63,927 nt of DNA from an uncultured Pelagibacteraceae bacterium (lineage in GTDB: Bacteria; Pseudomonadota; Alphaproteobacteria; Pelagibacterales; Pelagibacteraceae). The notes under the pieces were generated by a model. It did no database searches, was not told where the DNA came from, and worked only from the letters and a program-made list of their open reading frames with translations. Below, piece after piece: positions 16,038 to 24,648 of this stretch (position 1 is the stretch's first letter; each line of letters starts with the position of its first letter). The position numbers were made by a program, and so were the translations under genes. The stretch covers positions 1-63,927 of the forward strand of contig CACLLR010000002.1 of NCBI GenBank assembly GCA_902607805.1, given 5' to 3'.

Positions 16038-16922
16038 ATGGATTTTTTAAATAAAATTCCTGTAATGGATAGAACGGCTCTTAGAGAGTTAAAAAAGGGA
16101 ATTGATTTAAGTTTTAAAGAATTTTCAAGAGCTTATGGTGATGGTATTGAGAGTTTTTTTGACCCACTTTTATATTTTTTAATCTGGTTAGAAAAATTAT
16201 TAGTAAATAGCCCTTGGCCTTTAGTCATTGGGGTCTTTGGTTTATTAGCTTGGATTGGTTCAAGAAGTATAAAGCTCGTAATTGGGACTATAGTTTGTTT
16301 TATTGTCATTGGTTACTTTGGAATGTGGAAAAACTGTATGGCAACAGTTGCTATAATTTCAGTTTCTACTTTGGTTTGTATAGTAGTTGGAATTCCAATT
16401 GGAGTGTTAATGTCAAAATCTAGCAGAGCTGAAAAAGCTATATTACCAGTCCTTGATATGATGCAAACAATTCCAAGTTTTGTTTATTTAATTCCAATTA
16501 TTATGCTTCTAGGTATTGGTAAAGTTCCTGGATTATTAGCAGTATGTATTTATGCTTTGCCACCAATTGTGAGATTAACTAATTTAGGAATAAGAGAGGT
16601 GGATAAAGAAACTCTTGAAGCTAGTGAGGCTTTTGGTGCTACTCCAATGCAAAAATTAAAATCTGTTCAAATACCATTATCTCTACCTACTATATTCGCA
16701 GGAGTTAACCAAACTATTATGATGGCATTGGCCATGGTAGTTATAGCCTCAATGATTGGTGTTAAAGGTCTGGGAGTTCCCATTTTGCAAGCAATTTCAA
16801 ATCAATATTTAGCTCTAGGTTTAATGAATGGCTTGGCTATTGTTGCTTTAGCAATAATATTTGACAGAGTGACACAACAATACGGACAAAGAATTCAAAA
16901 ACATAGAGGTCAGAAAAAATAG
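16038..16922 (+). CDS. proW: Glycine-betaine-type ABC transporter permease (ProW-like)
   Basis: A 294-residue permease. A soluble N-terminal segment precedes about six to seven transmembrane helices with a BPD_transp_1 domain. The coupling (EAA-like) loop is EASEAFGATPMQKLKSVQIP (about residues 195-214). The conserved block PVLDMMQTIPSFVYLIPIIM is typical of ProW/OpuAB proteins. No ATPase gene accompanies the binding protein and permease here. The nearest compatible ATPase is the TmoV/ProV-type gene at 47800-48831, or one outside the window. Start 16038 is the first ATG after the hairpin. Confidence 0.88.
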   Translation: MDFLNKIPVMDRTALRELKKGIDLSFKEFSRAYGDGIESFFDPLLYFLIWLEKLLVNSPWPLVIGVFGLLAWIGSRSIKLVIGTIVCFIVIGYFGMWKNCMATVAIISVSTLVCIVVGIPIGVLMSKSSRAEKAILPVLDMMQTIPSFVYLIPIIMLLGIGKVPGLLAVCIYALPPIVRLTNLGIREVDKETLEASEAFGATPMQKLKSVQIPLSLPTIFAGVNQTIMMALAMVVIASMIGVKGLGVPILQAISNQYLALGLMNGLAIVALAIIFDRVTQQYGQRIQKHRGQKK

Positions 16923-16984
16923 TAGGATACTTTATAGCTACGAATTTTGTAGACACTTATTTTAAAATAAATAAATATCCCAAA

Positions 16985-17713
16985 ATGAATTTTTCACTGG
17001 AAATTGGTCCGCATACTGAGCTTGAAAATTTACCTCCAGTTAAGGATATTTATGTAACTTTACTACCTGGAGGGGATTATAAGGAGACGTGTAAAAAGTC
17101 TGAGGATTTAGTAAAAAAAGGTTTTAATCCAATACCTCACTTTCCTGCAAGATCCATATCAAATGATGCAGAATTAAAAGATTATGTTTCTATATGTAAA
17201 GATGTGGGTGTTAAGCAAGCTTTGGTTATAGGTGGAAGTAGAGAACCAGTTGGAAAATTTGATAGCTCTTTTCAAATCTTGGAGACAGGATTTTTTAATG
17301 GGATAAAGATCGGAATTGCTGGACATCCTGAGGGGAGTCCTGATATATCCGATTCAAATTTAGAAAAAGCAATGAAAGATAAAAAGCCTTATGCAGATTA
17401 TATAGTAACTCAATGGTTATTAGATTATCAGCCTATTATTGATTTTATTTCTAAACAAACAGTACCAGTGCATGTGGGAATTACTGGGCCAATGAAAATT
17501 TCAAGCTTAATAAAGTTTGCGAATATTGTAGGGGCAAAAAATTCCATTAATTTTCTAAAATCTAATTTTAGTAAGGCGTTAGATTTATTGAAACCTAAAG
17601 ACCCTAATGATTTAATTGGGAAAGTTAAATCGCATACTGATTTTTTCCACATTTATACATTCGGCGGCTTGAAGGAAACTAACAAGTGGTTGAAGGAGAA
17701 TAATTATGTCTAA
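16985..17713 (+). CDS. Methylenetetrahydrofolate-reductase-like protein (MetF family)
   Basis: A 242-residue TIM-barrel protein, shorter than E. coli MetF (about 296). MetF-like features are YVTLLPGGDYKET (early barrel), LVIGGSREPVGKF, IGIAGHPEGSPD, YIVTQWLLDYQP and the C-terminal FGGLKETNKWL. It would bind FAD and reduce methylene-THF, or oxidise methyl-THF. It overlaps the downstream GcvT-like gene by 8 bases. A MetF paralogue fused by overlap to a folate-dependent demethylase gene recalls ligM-metF in lignin degraders, where MetF returns 5-methyl-THF to the one-carbon pool. That role is inferred from context. Confidence 0.82.
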   Translation: MNFSLEIGPHTELENLPPVKDIYVTLLPGGDYKETCKKSEDLVKKGFNPIPHFPARSISNDAELKDYVSICKDVGVKQALVIGGSREPVGKFDSSFQILETGFFNGIKIGIAGHPEGSPDISDSNLEKAMKDKKPYADYIVTQWLLDYQPIIDFISKQTVPVHVGITGPMKISSLIKFANIVGAKNSINFLKSNFSKALDLLKPKDPNDLIGKVKSHTDFFHIYTFGGLKETNKWLKENNYV

Positions 17714-19064
17714 AGAATTTGATTATAATAAAATAAGACACGTAACTTCAGTTGATCAATCTGATAGAAAAGTGCCATACAATTTAAGACAAAGTGGTCC
17801 AACAAAAGTTGAGATGCTTATATCTACAAGAGTAAGAAAAAATCCTTATTGGCATCTTTCTATGAGAGCTGGTTGTTGGAGAGCTACAGTTTATAATAGA
17901 GTTTACCATCCAAGAGGATATGTAAAACCGGAAGATGGTGGTGCGATGGTAGAGTACGATGCAATAGTAAATCATGTTACGATGTGGAATGTTGCATGTG
18001 AAAGACAAATAAGAGTAAAAGGTCCTGATGCAGAAAAATTTACAGATTATGTAATTACAAGAGATGCAACCAAAATTTCACCTATGAGAGCAAGATATGT
18101 TATATTATGTAATGCTTACGGTGGAGTTTTGAATGATCCAATACTTTTAAGAATTTCAAAAGATGAATTTTGGTTTAGTTTATCTGATAGTGATATCGGA
18201 CTTTACTTGCAAGGTGTTAATGCTGATGAAAGATTTAATGTAGAAATTGATGAAATAGATGTAAGTCCAGTTCAAATTCAAGGTCCTAAATCAAAAGCAT
18301 TAATGCAAGATCTATGTGGAGATCATGTTGATTTTGATAATATGCCTTTTTATGGTTTAGCAGAAGCTAAGGTTGGAGGAAGAAGTTGTGTAATATCTCA
18401 ATCAGGTTTTTCAGGTGAAGCAGGTTATGAAATATATTTAAGAGAATCTACTTTATATGCAGAAGATATGTGGAATGCTGTTCTAGAAGCAGGTAAAAAA
18501 CATAATCTTATGGTTATAGCGCCAGCTCACCATAGAAGAATTCAAGCAGGAATACTTTCTTGGGGACAGGATATGGATAATCAACATAATCCATTTCAGT
18601 GTAATTTAGGTTACCAAGTTTCTTTGTCTGGAAAAGGTGAATGGAATAAACAAGGAGATTATGTAGGCAAAAAAGTACTAGAAAAAATGGGAAGTGATAT
18701 TAAGGCAGGACAAAAACCATATAAACTTCAACTTGTTGGACTAGAATTAGGAGGTAAACCAATTGAAGAGTATGCACCTGATTTTTGGTTAATTTCCGGA
18801 GAAAGCGGAGGAGAGCCAATCGGTTTTATTACTTCTCCTTGGTATCATCCTGAAAAAAAACAAAATATTGCAATGGGTTATGTGCCCTTTGATGGAACAT
18901 TGAATTCGAATGGTTTTCCAAAAGGTAAAGTTGGAACTAAATATAAAGTGCATTTGCCTGACAAATACTCAGAAACACCAGGTCAGCCAGTAGATGCAGT
19001 CGTTGTAGATATTCCATTTAAAGAATCTTACAACGCTAATACCAGAGAGGTCGTAAAAGGATAA
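17706..19064 (+). CDS. GcvT-family THF-dependent demethylase (DmdA/LigM-like)
   Basis: A 452-residue aminomethyltransferase-fold protein. YDAIVNHVTMWNVACERQI (about residues 79-97), VLNDPILLRIS, SQSGFSGEAGYEIYLRE (about 236-252) and AGILSWGQDMDNQHNP follow the order seen in DmdA and LigM. It is longer than DmdA (about 365-370) and much longer than bacterial GcvT, closer to LigM-size enzymes. Such proteins move a methyl group from sulfonium, O-methyl or N-methyl substrates to tetrahydrofolate. Its position after a betaine-type transporter and a MetF-like gene suggests that the imported substrate is demethylated here. I do not call it DmdA because of the length and N-terminal extension. Confidence 0.8.
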   Translation: MSKEFDYNKIRHVTSVDQSDRKVPYNLRQSGPTKVEMLISTRVRKNPYWHLSMRAGCWRATVYNRVYHPRGYVKPEDGGAMVEYDAIVNHVTMWNVACERQIRVKGPDAEKFTDYVITRDATKISPMRARYVILCNAYGGVLNDPILLRISKDEFWFSLSDSDIGLYLQGVNADERFNVEIDEIDVSPVQIQGPKSKALMQDLCGDHVDFDNMPFYGLAEAKVGGRSCVISQSGFSGEAGYEIYLRESTLYAEDMWNAVLEAGKKHNLMVIAPAHHRRIQAGILSWGQDMDNQHNPFQCNLGYQVSLSGKGEWNKQGDYVGKKVLEKMGSDIKAGQKPYKLQLVGLELGGKPIEEYAPDFWLISGESGGEPIGFITSPWYHPEKKQNIAMGYVPFDGTLNSNGFPKGKVGTKYKVHLPDKYSETPGQPVDAVVVDIPFKESYNANTREVVKG

Positions 19065-19069
19065 AATTC

Positions 19070-19100
19070 TTTTGGGGGATAAAATATCCCCCAAAATATT
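19070..19100 (+). terminator. Terminator-like hairpin after the GcvT-like gene
   Basis: Arms TTTTGGGGGAT and ATCCCCCAAAA flank a five-base AAAAT loop, followed by TATTTTAATA. The stem is 11 perfect pairs with five G-C pairs, starting 5 bases after the stop codon. The T run is short, but this is probably the end of the transporter/demethylase transcript. The ATG of the next gene follows at 19107. Confidence 0.7.
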
Positions 19101-19106
19101 TTAATA

Positions 19107-19652
19107 ATGTTTGCTCAATTTTTAGATATTGTTTTTAAATCTTTAAAATTAGATAAGAATCTATACAAGGATTCTAGGTATTTTGGAGAAGCTGCAATTT
19201 ATTTTGCTGGTTTAATAATGATTTTAGATGGTGTAGCTGGGGCAGTCGCGGCTAACACAATTATAAAAACTTCAATAGGAATTTCAGGTCTTACAGCGAT
19301 ATTGACATGGTTGGTGTGGGCAATATTTATATTTGTAATCGGTGTTAAAATTTTTCCAGACAAAGAGAGTAAAATACCTTTTAAAAAAATATTAATTGCT
19401 GTTGGTTATGCGCATGCTCCAGGATTAATAAGATTTTTTGCTGTTACACCAGATTTGATCATTCCAATAGTATTCCTTACTCAATTTTGGATTTTTGCAT
19501 CTTTAATTATATCTACAAAACAAGTTCTTAATCTTAAATCTAATTTTAAATCATTTGGAATAGTTTTTCTTTCTTTTTTAATTATTGTATTTTTGTCAAT
19601 TTCTTTTGTAATGAGTAGAATTAATGCTTTGCCTATTAGTAATATAAGCTAA
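19107..19652 (+). CDS. Yip1-domain-like membrane protein
   Basis: A 181-residue polytopic membrane protein with about five hydrophobic helices (near residues 27-50, 56-82, 98-115, 122-142 and 152-172). The pattern AVGYAHAPGLIRFFAV between the middle helices resembles the Y-A-x-A-P motif of bacterial Yip1-family proteins. No function can be assigned. It follows the terminator, so it likely has its own promoter or depends on read-through, and it ends overlapping the convergent small zinc-ribbon gene by four bases. Confidence 0.7.
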   Translation: MFAQFLDIVFKSLKLDKNLYKDSRYFGEAAIYFAGLIMILDGVAGAVAANTIIKTSIGISGLTAILTWLVWAIFIFVIGVKIFPDKESKIPFKKILIAVGYAHAPGLIRFFAVTPDLIIPIVFLTQFWIFASLIISTKQVLNLKSNFKSFGIVFLSFLIIVFLSISFVMSRINALPISNIS

Positions 19653-19807
19653 ATAGGAAAAATTGTTTTAGATATTCTGCATGATTTGCAAAGTTTATAT
19701 CCTGTTAAGATAAGATTTTGAGATACAGTTTCATCTTCCTTTTTGCATTCTTCGCAAATATCATTTAAATCTTTTAAATCTTGATCTTTTAATTGTTTTT
19801 CTTCCAT
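19649..19807 (-). CDS. 52-residue zinc-ribbon-like small protein
   Basis: A short gene read from an ATG at 19805-19807 to a TAG at 19649-19651. It has an acidic N-terminal half and two Cys pairs, Cys18-x2-Cys21 in DICEECKK and Cys40-x2-Cys43 in KLCKSCRIS, 18 residues apart, which is the layout of a zinc ribbon. It starts only 4 bases after the DUF3726-like gene ends, on the same strand, which supports it as the last gene of that operon. The role is unknown; a nucleic-acid- or protein-binding accessory is a guess. Confidence 0.65.
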   Translation of the reverse strand: MEEKQLKDQDLKDLNDICEECKKEDETVSQNLILTGYKLCKSCRISKTIFPI

Positions 19808-19811
19808 TTAT

Positions 19812-20423
19812 TTAATCATTGTCAGTCAAACCTGCCCCTGCTGCTCCTTTTTTTAATCTTTCATTTTCTTCAACAAATGTTTCTTCGGAAAGTTTGTAAA
19901 GTTGACTCCATTCATGTTCAGAAAAAGAGTCCGAATTTTCTAAAAATCTTACCGAAGCTAAGTTTGTTACATTGATGATTTCATTTTTTATAAAATTTGT
20001 AAAAATACTTATATTAAAATTTAATATAAATTGATTATTGTCTAATTTTAATAGTAATCTTTTTCCTACTATTTCAGATCCTCTGCTTAAAAATGGTAAA
20101 AATAATAAAGGATAAGCTAATTTTTCAAATTTAATTTCTTGTAATTTATCTAATGATTGAATTTGATCTAAAAAGCTAATACCAGAAATAATAGGACAAA
20201 ATTGATATGTTTTCATTTTATTTTCTTTATTTACAAATTTTAAATATTCAAATTTATTTTCTTTTTTAATATTATAATATTCAGTTAAATTTTTTATCCC
20301 CGGCAAACCAAACATTTCAAGTATTCTAATATTTTTTCCAACTTCTTCTGATATGCCCCAAGAATATCCTGCGGCTTTGGATGCTCTTTTACTTGTAGTT
20401 TCTATTTCGCTTAAAGATTTCAT
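19812..20423 (-). CDS. DUF3726-like protein of unknown function
   Basis: A 203-residue protein that looks like the DUF3726 family: an N-terminal SLSEIETTSKRASKAAGYSWG motif (conserved E, K and G-x-x-W-G), a mid-protein segment on substrate-like recognition (YPLLFLPFLSRGSE), and a C-terminal sequence ending KKGAAGAGLTDND. The N-terminal motif resembles the amino end of DUF3726 proteins as I remember them. No catalytic motif is known to me. It sits directly after the 553-residue gene and before the zinc-ribbon gene on one minus-strand transcript. Confidence 0.6.
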   Translation of the reverse strand: MKSLSEIETTSKRASKAAGYSWGISEEVGKNIRILEMFGLPGIKNLTEYYNIKKENKFEYLKFVNKENKMKTYQFCPIISGISFLDQIQSLDKLQEIKFEKLAYPLLFLPFLSRGSEIVGKRLLLKLDNNQFILNFNISIFTNFIKNEIINVTNLASVRFLENSDSFSEHEWSQLYKLSEETFVEENERLKKGAAGAGLTDND

Positions 20424-22085
20424 TTAATTTAATGAATTATATACCCACTGATCATTATGGTTTTTTAATTCATGTGGAAGAGGCGCTCCTTGAAACATAG
20501 AAATTCTTAACCATTTATCAGATCTTGGATCAAATTTTATAGCACCAAAAAATGATAATTTTAATCTAAGCATATCAATTGGTACTAGCGAGCGACCAAT
20601 TATGTTATCTTGAATTTCTGAATAAGGAAATTTTTCAGCTATAAAAGCTCTTCTAACAACATGTCTTAGATCGTTATTATGCGCTAAAAAATTATCAATA
20701 GTTGAACTATTTTTTGACACATCTAATACTTCATAAAGTTTTTTAATATCTCTTGCTATAGCTAAAGGTTGTTCTAAATCTCCTCCAATTTCTTCAAATC
20801 TATTTGCCAATCTTGGTTCTTCTTTGTTTTTTGAAATAAACCAAAAATTTTGATTATTTTCTTTTTTAGAAAAATCTATTTTTAATATCTCAGAATACTT
20901 TGCTTCTATAATTTTTCTTAAATCTTCTACAGTTCTATTGGTTGGAATATTAAAATATTTATCTTCATCGGAACTCATTTGGCTTATTAAAGAGTTTGCT
21001 ATATCATCATAAGGCTCGATCATTAGAGATACAATATATTCAATGCACTCTTCTCCTAAATTTTTTTCACTCCATAAATATATATTATTAAATAAATATA
21101 ATTCTGAAAAATTTATATTTCTTTCAAAAAAAGCAATAAATTTATTTAAATCATTTAACAAATCTTTGATTTTTTTTTGTTGATATTCGCTATTGGTATT
21201 CCAAGAAGTTATATTTTTTATTGATTTTTTTAAACAGCTTAAAAATAATTTTATATCTTCTTTTTTTACATTTTTTATTTCCCTTATTTTTTTTAAAGCT
21301 TTTTCTCTAGACATTATCCAATTATTAAGAAGTGTTGGATGATTAACTATAAATGGTGCCATTCCTAATCCTGTTGAGTTCCCTATTCCTAAGTTTCTGC
21401 AAATTTTATCGTCCAAATTTATTGCTTTTTTAGGATTTTTATATTTTGCAATATGATTCACTTGATCAAAAGTAAATTGCCTTACTAAATAAACTAACAT
21501 CATTTCTAACCTAAATGGACCGTAAATTTCTTTTCTATTCTTAATTCTAAACCTGTCAGCTAATCCAAATTTTCCAGATCCATAAACAGCAGTTGTTCTA
21601 TACAAATATCCAACTTTTGATAAAAAATTAACATCAGGTTGTTTTCCTTTGCTTAAGTTTTCAACAACATGATCAAATGCACGAAGAGATTTATTTGCTC
21701 TAGACAATGTAAGTTCTTTATATGAAAGTCTTCCTATTTCCTGTTTTGGAACTTCAGACCTTAATCTTTCTATATCTTGTTTTGATGGAACGCCATCGTA
21801 CAAAGTAAAAGCTGCATCCCATTTTGTAGCAATAACTCTATCTGATCTTTCACTTTCTTTAAGTTCATTAGAAAAACAAATTAAAGAATAAATTCTTTTT
21901 TCTTTTCTTAAAGAGTAAACTGCTGTCCCATATCCCGATTCATTTAAATCAAATAAATCTTTTTTAAATTCCCAAGTTTTAAATTCGTTTAAAAAGCTTC
22001 TTAAAAATGAAAGCTTTGATTGATGAAATGAACCCAGCCGAGATAGCTTCATTAAAATATTTGGATCTCTCAATTCTATTTTCAT
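20424..22085 (-). CDS. 553-residue protein of unknown function
   Basis: I do not recognise this family. The protein is soluble, without a signal peptide or transmembrane helices, and charged. Visible blocks are LFDLNESGYGTAVYSLR (near residue 45), SDRVIATKWDAAFTLYDG (near 81-98), GKFGLADRFRIKNR and GPFRLEMMLVYLVRQFTFD (about 170-210), and NLGIGNSTGLGMAPFIVNHP (about 231-250). The last block is Gly-rich and nucleotide- or cofactor-loop-like, though it is not a standard P-loop. The 553-residue gene abuts the M19-like gene (1-base overlap) and the DUF3726-like gene, so the three products probably act together. An enzyme or a complex scaffold are both possible. Confidence 0.6.
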   Translation of the reverse strand: MKIELRDPNILMKLSRLGSFHQSKLSFLRSFLNEFKTWEFKKDLFDLNESGYGTAVYSLRKEKRIYSLICFSNELKESERSDRVIATKWDAAFTLYDGVPSKQDIERLRSEVPKQEIGRLSYKELTLSRANKSLRAFDHVVENLSKGKQPDVNFLSKVGYLYRTTAVYGSGKFGLADRFRIKNRKEIYGPFRLEMMLVYLVRQFTFDQVNHIAKYKNPKKAINLDDKICRNLGIGNSTGLGMAPFIVNHPTLLNNWIMSREKALKKIREIKNVKKEDIKLFLSCLKKSIKNITSWNTNSEYQQKKIKDLLNDLNKFIAFFERNINFSELYLFNNIYLWSEKNLGEECIEYIVSLMIEPYDDIANSLISQMSSDEDKYFNIPTNRTVEDLRKIIEAKYSEILKIDFSKKENNQNFWFISKNKEEPRLANRFEEIGGDLEQPLAIARDIKKLYEVLDVSKNSSTIDNFLAHNNDLRHVVRRAFIAEKFPYSEIQDNIIGRSLVPIDMLRLKLSFFGAIKFDPRSDKWLRISMFQGAPLPHELKNHNDQWVYNSLN

Positions 22086-23053
22086 TAAAGTATTTTTTTA
22101 TAAAAATTATACCAATTATTTCCTAAAATTCCGCCTACTTCATCCTCATTAAAACCAATTTTTTTTAAACCTTTTTCAATATTATCAAAGCCTCTTGCGT
22201 CTAAAAACCAATCAGGTTGATTTGGAAATCCAGGTTTGTTTTGTGATCCTTCACCAAATTTTTTTGATTTAGACCATGTTCCATTTCTCATCCATTCAAC
22301 TACACTATCTGGATGATTTATACATAAATCTGAACCTATTCCTATATTTTGTACTCCCATTATTTCGGCAGTTTTTGCTGTCATCTCACAAAAACTTTCT
22401 AATGTACAATTTGATCCATTTTTTAAATGATGAGGGTACAAAGACAATCCTAACATTCCTCCACTGCCTGCTAAAATTTTTAATAATTCATTTGACTTAT
22501 TTCTTAATGCCTTGTGCCAAAACAAAGGGTTTGCATGTGTAATAGCAATAGGTTTTTCGCTTATATCAATTGCATCAAAAGTACTTTTTTCAGCTGAATG
22601 AGACATGTCAATCACAATTCCTACTCTATTCATTTCCTTGATTGTTTCTCTTCCAAAATTTGTAACTCCACTATCATTTTTTTCATAACAACCTGTTGCA
22701 AGCAAAGATTGATTATTATAAGTGAGTTGCATAAATCTACATCCGTGTTGATGAACTTTTTCAACTAATGCTATGTTGTCTTCTATTGGAGAACAATTTT
22801 GAAATCCAAAAAAAATTGCTGTTTTTTTTTCTTTATTTGCCTTTTCTATATCATCAAAGTTTTTACCCAAAAAAATTAAATCTGAATTTTCCTCAAAAAA
22901 CTTATTCCATTCTTTAGTCCTTTGAATAAATTCATCAAAATCTTCATGGTAAACTATAGTTACATGAACTGCGTCTAAATTGGCCTCTCTATTTATTTGA
23001 AATATATCTCTTGACCAATTACAATATTGAAGATTATCAATTCTAAATTTCAT
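22085..23053 (-). CDS. Divergent M19 (membrane dipeptidase family) protein with lost metal ligands
   Basis: A 322-residue TIM-barrel protein of the renal dipeptidase family without a signal peptide. VIDMSHSAEKSTFDA (His152) and ITHANP (His173) match the second-metal histidines, and IGIGSDLC carries the late Asp. The N-terminal D-G-H-x-D is replaced by D-N-L-Q-Y (residues 6-10), so the first His and Asp ligands are Leu and Tyr, and the bridging Glu of E-G-G is Gln85 in FGFQN. It may bind one metal, use a different chemistry, or be non-peptidase. It is first in the operon with the 553-residue and DUF3726-like genes. The family is sure; peptidase activity is doubtful. Confidence 0.8.
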   Translation of the reverse strand: MKFRIDNLQYCNWSRDIFQINREANLDAVHVTIVYHEDFDEFIQRTKEWNKFFEENSDLIFLGKNFDDIEKANKEKKTAIFFGFQNCSPIEDNIALVEKVHQHGCRFMQLTYNNQSLLATGCYEKNDSGVTNFGRETIKEMNRVGIVIDMSHSAEKSTFDAIDISEKPIAITHANPLFWHKALRNKSNELLKILAGSGGMLGLSLYPHHLKNGSNCTLESFCEMTAKTAEIMGVQNIGIGSDLCINHPDSVVEWMRNGTWSKSKKFGEGSQNKPGFPNQPDWFLDARGFDNIEKGLKKIGFNEDEVGGILGNNWYNFYKKIL

Positions 23054-23102
23054 AAGATTAGATATATATTAGTAATTAATTTTTTGATATTAAAAGATTA
23101 AT

Positions 23103-23597
23103 ATGAAAAATAAAATAGCAAGACCTAAAGTAGCAATAGTAATGGGTAGCCAATCGGACTATTCTATAATGAAATTGTGCGAAAAAGTTCTAAAAATTTT
23201 AAAAATTAAATATGAAACTAAAATAGTATCAGCACATAGAACTCCAACTAGATTATATAAATTTGCAAAAACTGCTGAAAAAAACAATATTTCAATAATT
23301 ATTGCTGGAGCAGGTGGATCGGCCCATTTACCTGGAATGATAGCAGCCATAACTTCAATTCCAGTGATTGGTGTACCTATAGAAAGTCAAAAATTAAAAG
23401 GATTAGATAGTTTATTATCTATTGTTCAAATGCCAAAAGGCATTCCAGTAGGTACCGTAGCTATTGGTAAAGATGGAGCTATTAATGCTGCATTATTTTC
23501 AGCATCAATTATTTCAATAAAAGATTCTAAAGTTAAAAAAAATCTTGAAAATTGGAGAACAAAACAAACTAATTCTGTAAAAAAAAAACCCAAATAA
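23103..23597 (+). CDS. purE: N5-carboxyaminoimidazole ribonucleotide mutase
   Basis: A 164-residue PurE. MGSQSDYSIM near the N terminus is the ribonucleotide and CO2 binding motif, SAHRTPTRLYKFA carries the catalytic His, and GGSAHLPGMIAA and GVPIESQKL follow in the canonical order. It interconverts N5-CAIR and CAIR in purine synthesis. The purK start codon follows the purE stop directly, so they are cotranscribed. It is divergent from the M19-like gene. Confidence 0.95.
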   Translation: MKNKIARPKVAIVMGSQSDYSIMKLCEKVLKILKIKYETKIVSAHRTPTRLYKFAKTAEKNNISIIIAGAGGSAHLPGMIAAITSIPVIGVPIESQKLKGLDSLLSIVQMPKGIPVGTVAIGKDGAINAALFSASIISIKDSKVKKNLENWRTKQTNSVKKKPK

Positions 23598-24644
23598 ATG
23601 GCTAAACTTACTCTAGGAATAATAGGTGGTGGTCAACTTGGAAGTATGCTGTGTATTGCTGCAAAAAAAATAGGAATAAATACTATTATATTTTGTGATG
23701 ATGAAAATGCACCAGGTAAAAATTTTTGTGATGAATTTATATTCGGAAAATATGAGTCAATTTCAAATATAGAAGAATTTTCAAAAAAAGTTGATTTAGT
23801 AACTTATGAATTTGAAAATATTCCCTATGAAACATTAAAATATATAAATAAAATAAAAAAAGTTTTACCTAAGCCAAAAATTAACAAAATAATACAGAAT
23901 AGATTAACAGAAAAAGATTTCTTAAATTCATGCAACATCAGAACAGTTAATTATGTCTCCATAAATAGCTATAAAGATTTAAAATCAAATAGTAATTTAT
24001 TACCTGGTATTTTAAAAACCTGCACTATGGGTTATGATGGAAAAGGCCAAATCAAAATTAACTCTGATAATAATCTAGAAGATATTGTAATAAATAAAGA
24101 TGAAAAATATATTCTTGAAAAAATTGTTAATATAAAAAAAGAAATCTCAATTATTATTACAAGATATGGACAAAACAAATTTGAAATTTATGAACCAATT
24201 GAAAATTTACATGAGGATCAAATATTAAAATATTCTAAAATTCCTGCTAACATTGGTAATGAAATATTAGAAAAATCGACTGATTGGGCCAAAATTATTT
24301 CTGAAGAGTTGGATTACATAGGAACTTTATGTGTTGAATATTTTATTGATAAAAATGATAATTTATATGTTAATGAAGTAGCGCCCAGAGTACATAACTC
24401 AGGACATTTAACAATTAATACGCACAATGTAAATCAATTCGAAAATCACATAAGAGCTATTTGCGGATTAGAAAAAATTTTAACAAAAAAAATTTGTAAT
24501 GGAAAAATGATTAATTTATTAGGTGAAGATATTAACGTTTATAGAAATAAAAAATTTAATAGTAACGAATTTTTTTTTGATTATTTAAAAAAAGATATAA
24601 AACCTAAAAGAAAAATGGGTCATATAACTATTTTAGAAAAATAA
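23598..24644 (+). CDS. purK: N5-carboxyaminoimidazole ribonucleotide synthase
   Basis: A 348-residue ATP-grasp enzyme. LGIIGGGQLGSMLCIAA at the N terminus is the PurK Rossmann motif, KTCTMGYDGKGQ is the ATP-grasp loop, and NEVAPRVHNSGHLTI near residue 255-269 is the conserved PurK C-terminal block. It makes N5-CAIR from AIR, bicarbonate and ATP, feeding PurE. The gene begins immediately after purE. The C-terminal domain is Lys-rich but of the usual length. Confidence 0.95.
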   Translation: MAKLTLGIIGGGQLGSMLCIAAKKIGINTIIFCDDENAPGKNFCDEFIFGKYESISNIEEFSKKVDLVTYEFENIPYETLKYINKIKKVLPKPKINKIIQNRLTEKDFLNSCNIRTVNYVSINSYKDLKSNSNLLPGILKTCTMGYDGKGQIKINSDNNLEDIVINKDEKYILEKIVNIKKEISIIITRYGQNKFEIYEPIENLHEDQILKYSKIPANIGNEILEKSTDWAKIISEELDYIGTLCVEYFIDKNDNLYVNEVAPRVHNSGHLTINTHNVNQFENHIRAICGLEKILTKKICNGKMINLLGEDINVYRNKKFNSNEFFFDYLKKDIKPKRKMGHITILEK

Positions 24645-24648
24645 TACT

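Noticed and set aside
17706-19064. Naming the GcvT-like protein DmdA
   Set aside because: It is about 80 residues longer than DmdA and is linked to a MetF-like gene, so only a broader DmdA/LigM-like call is justified.
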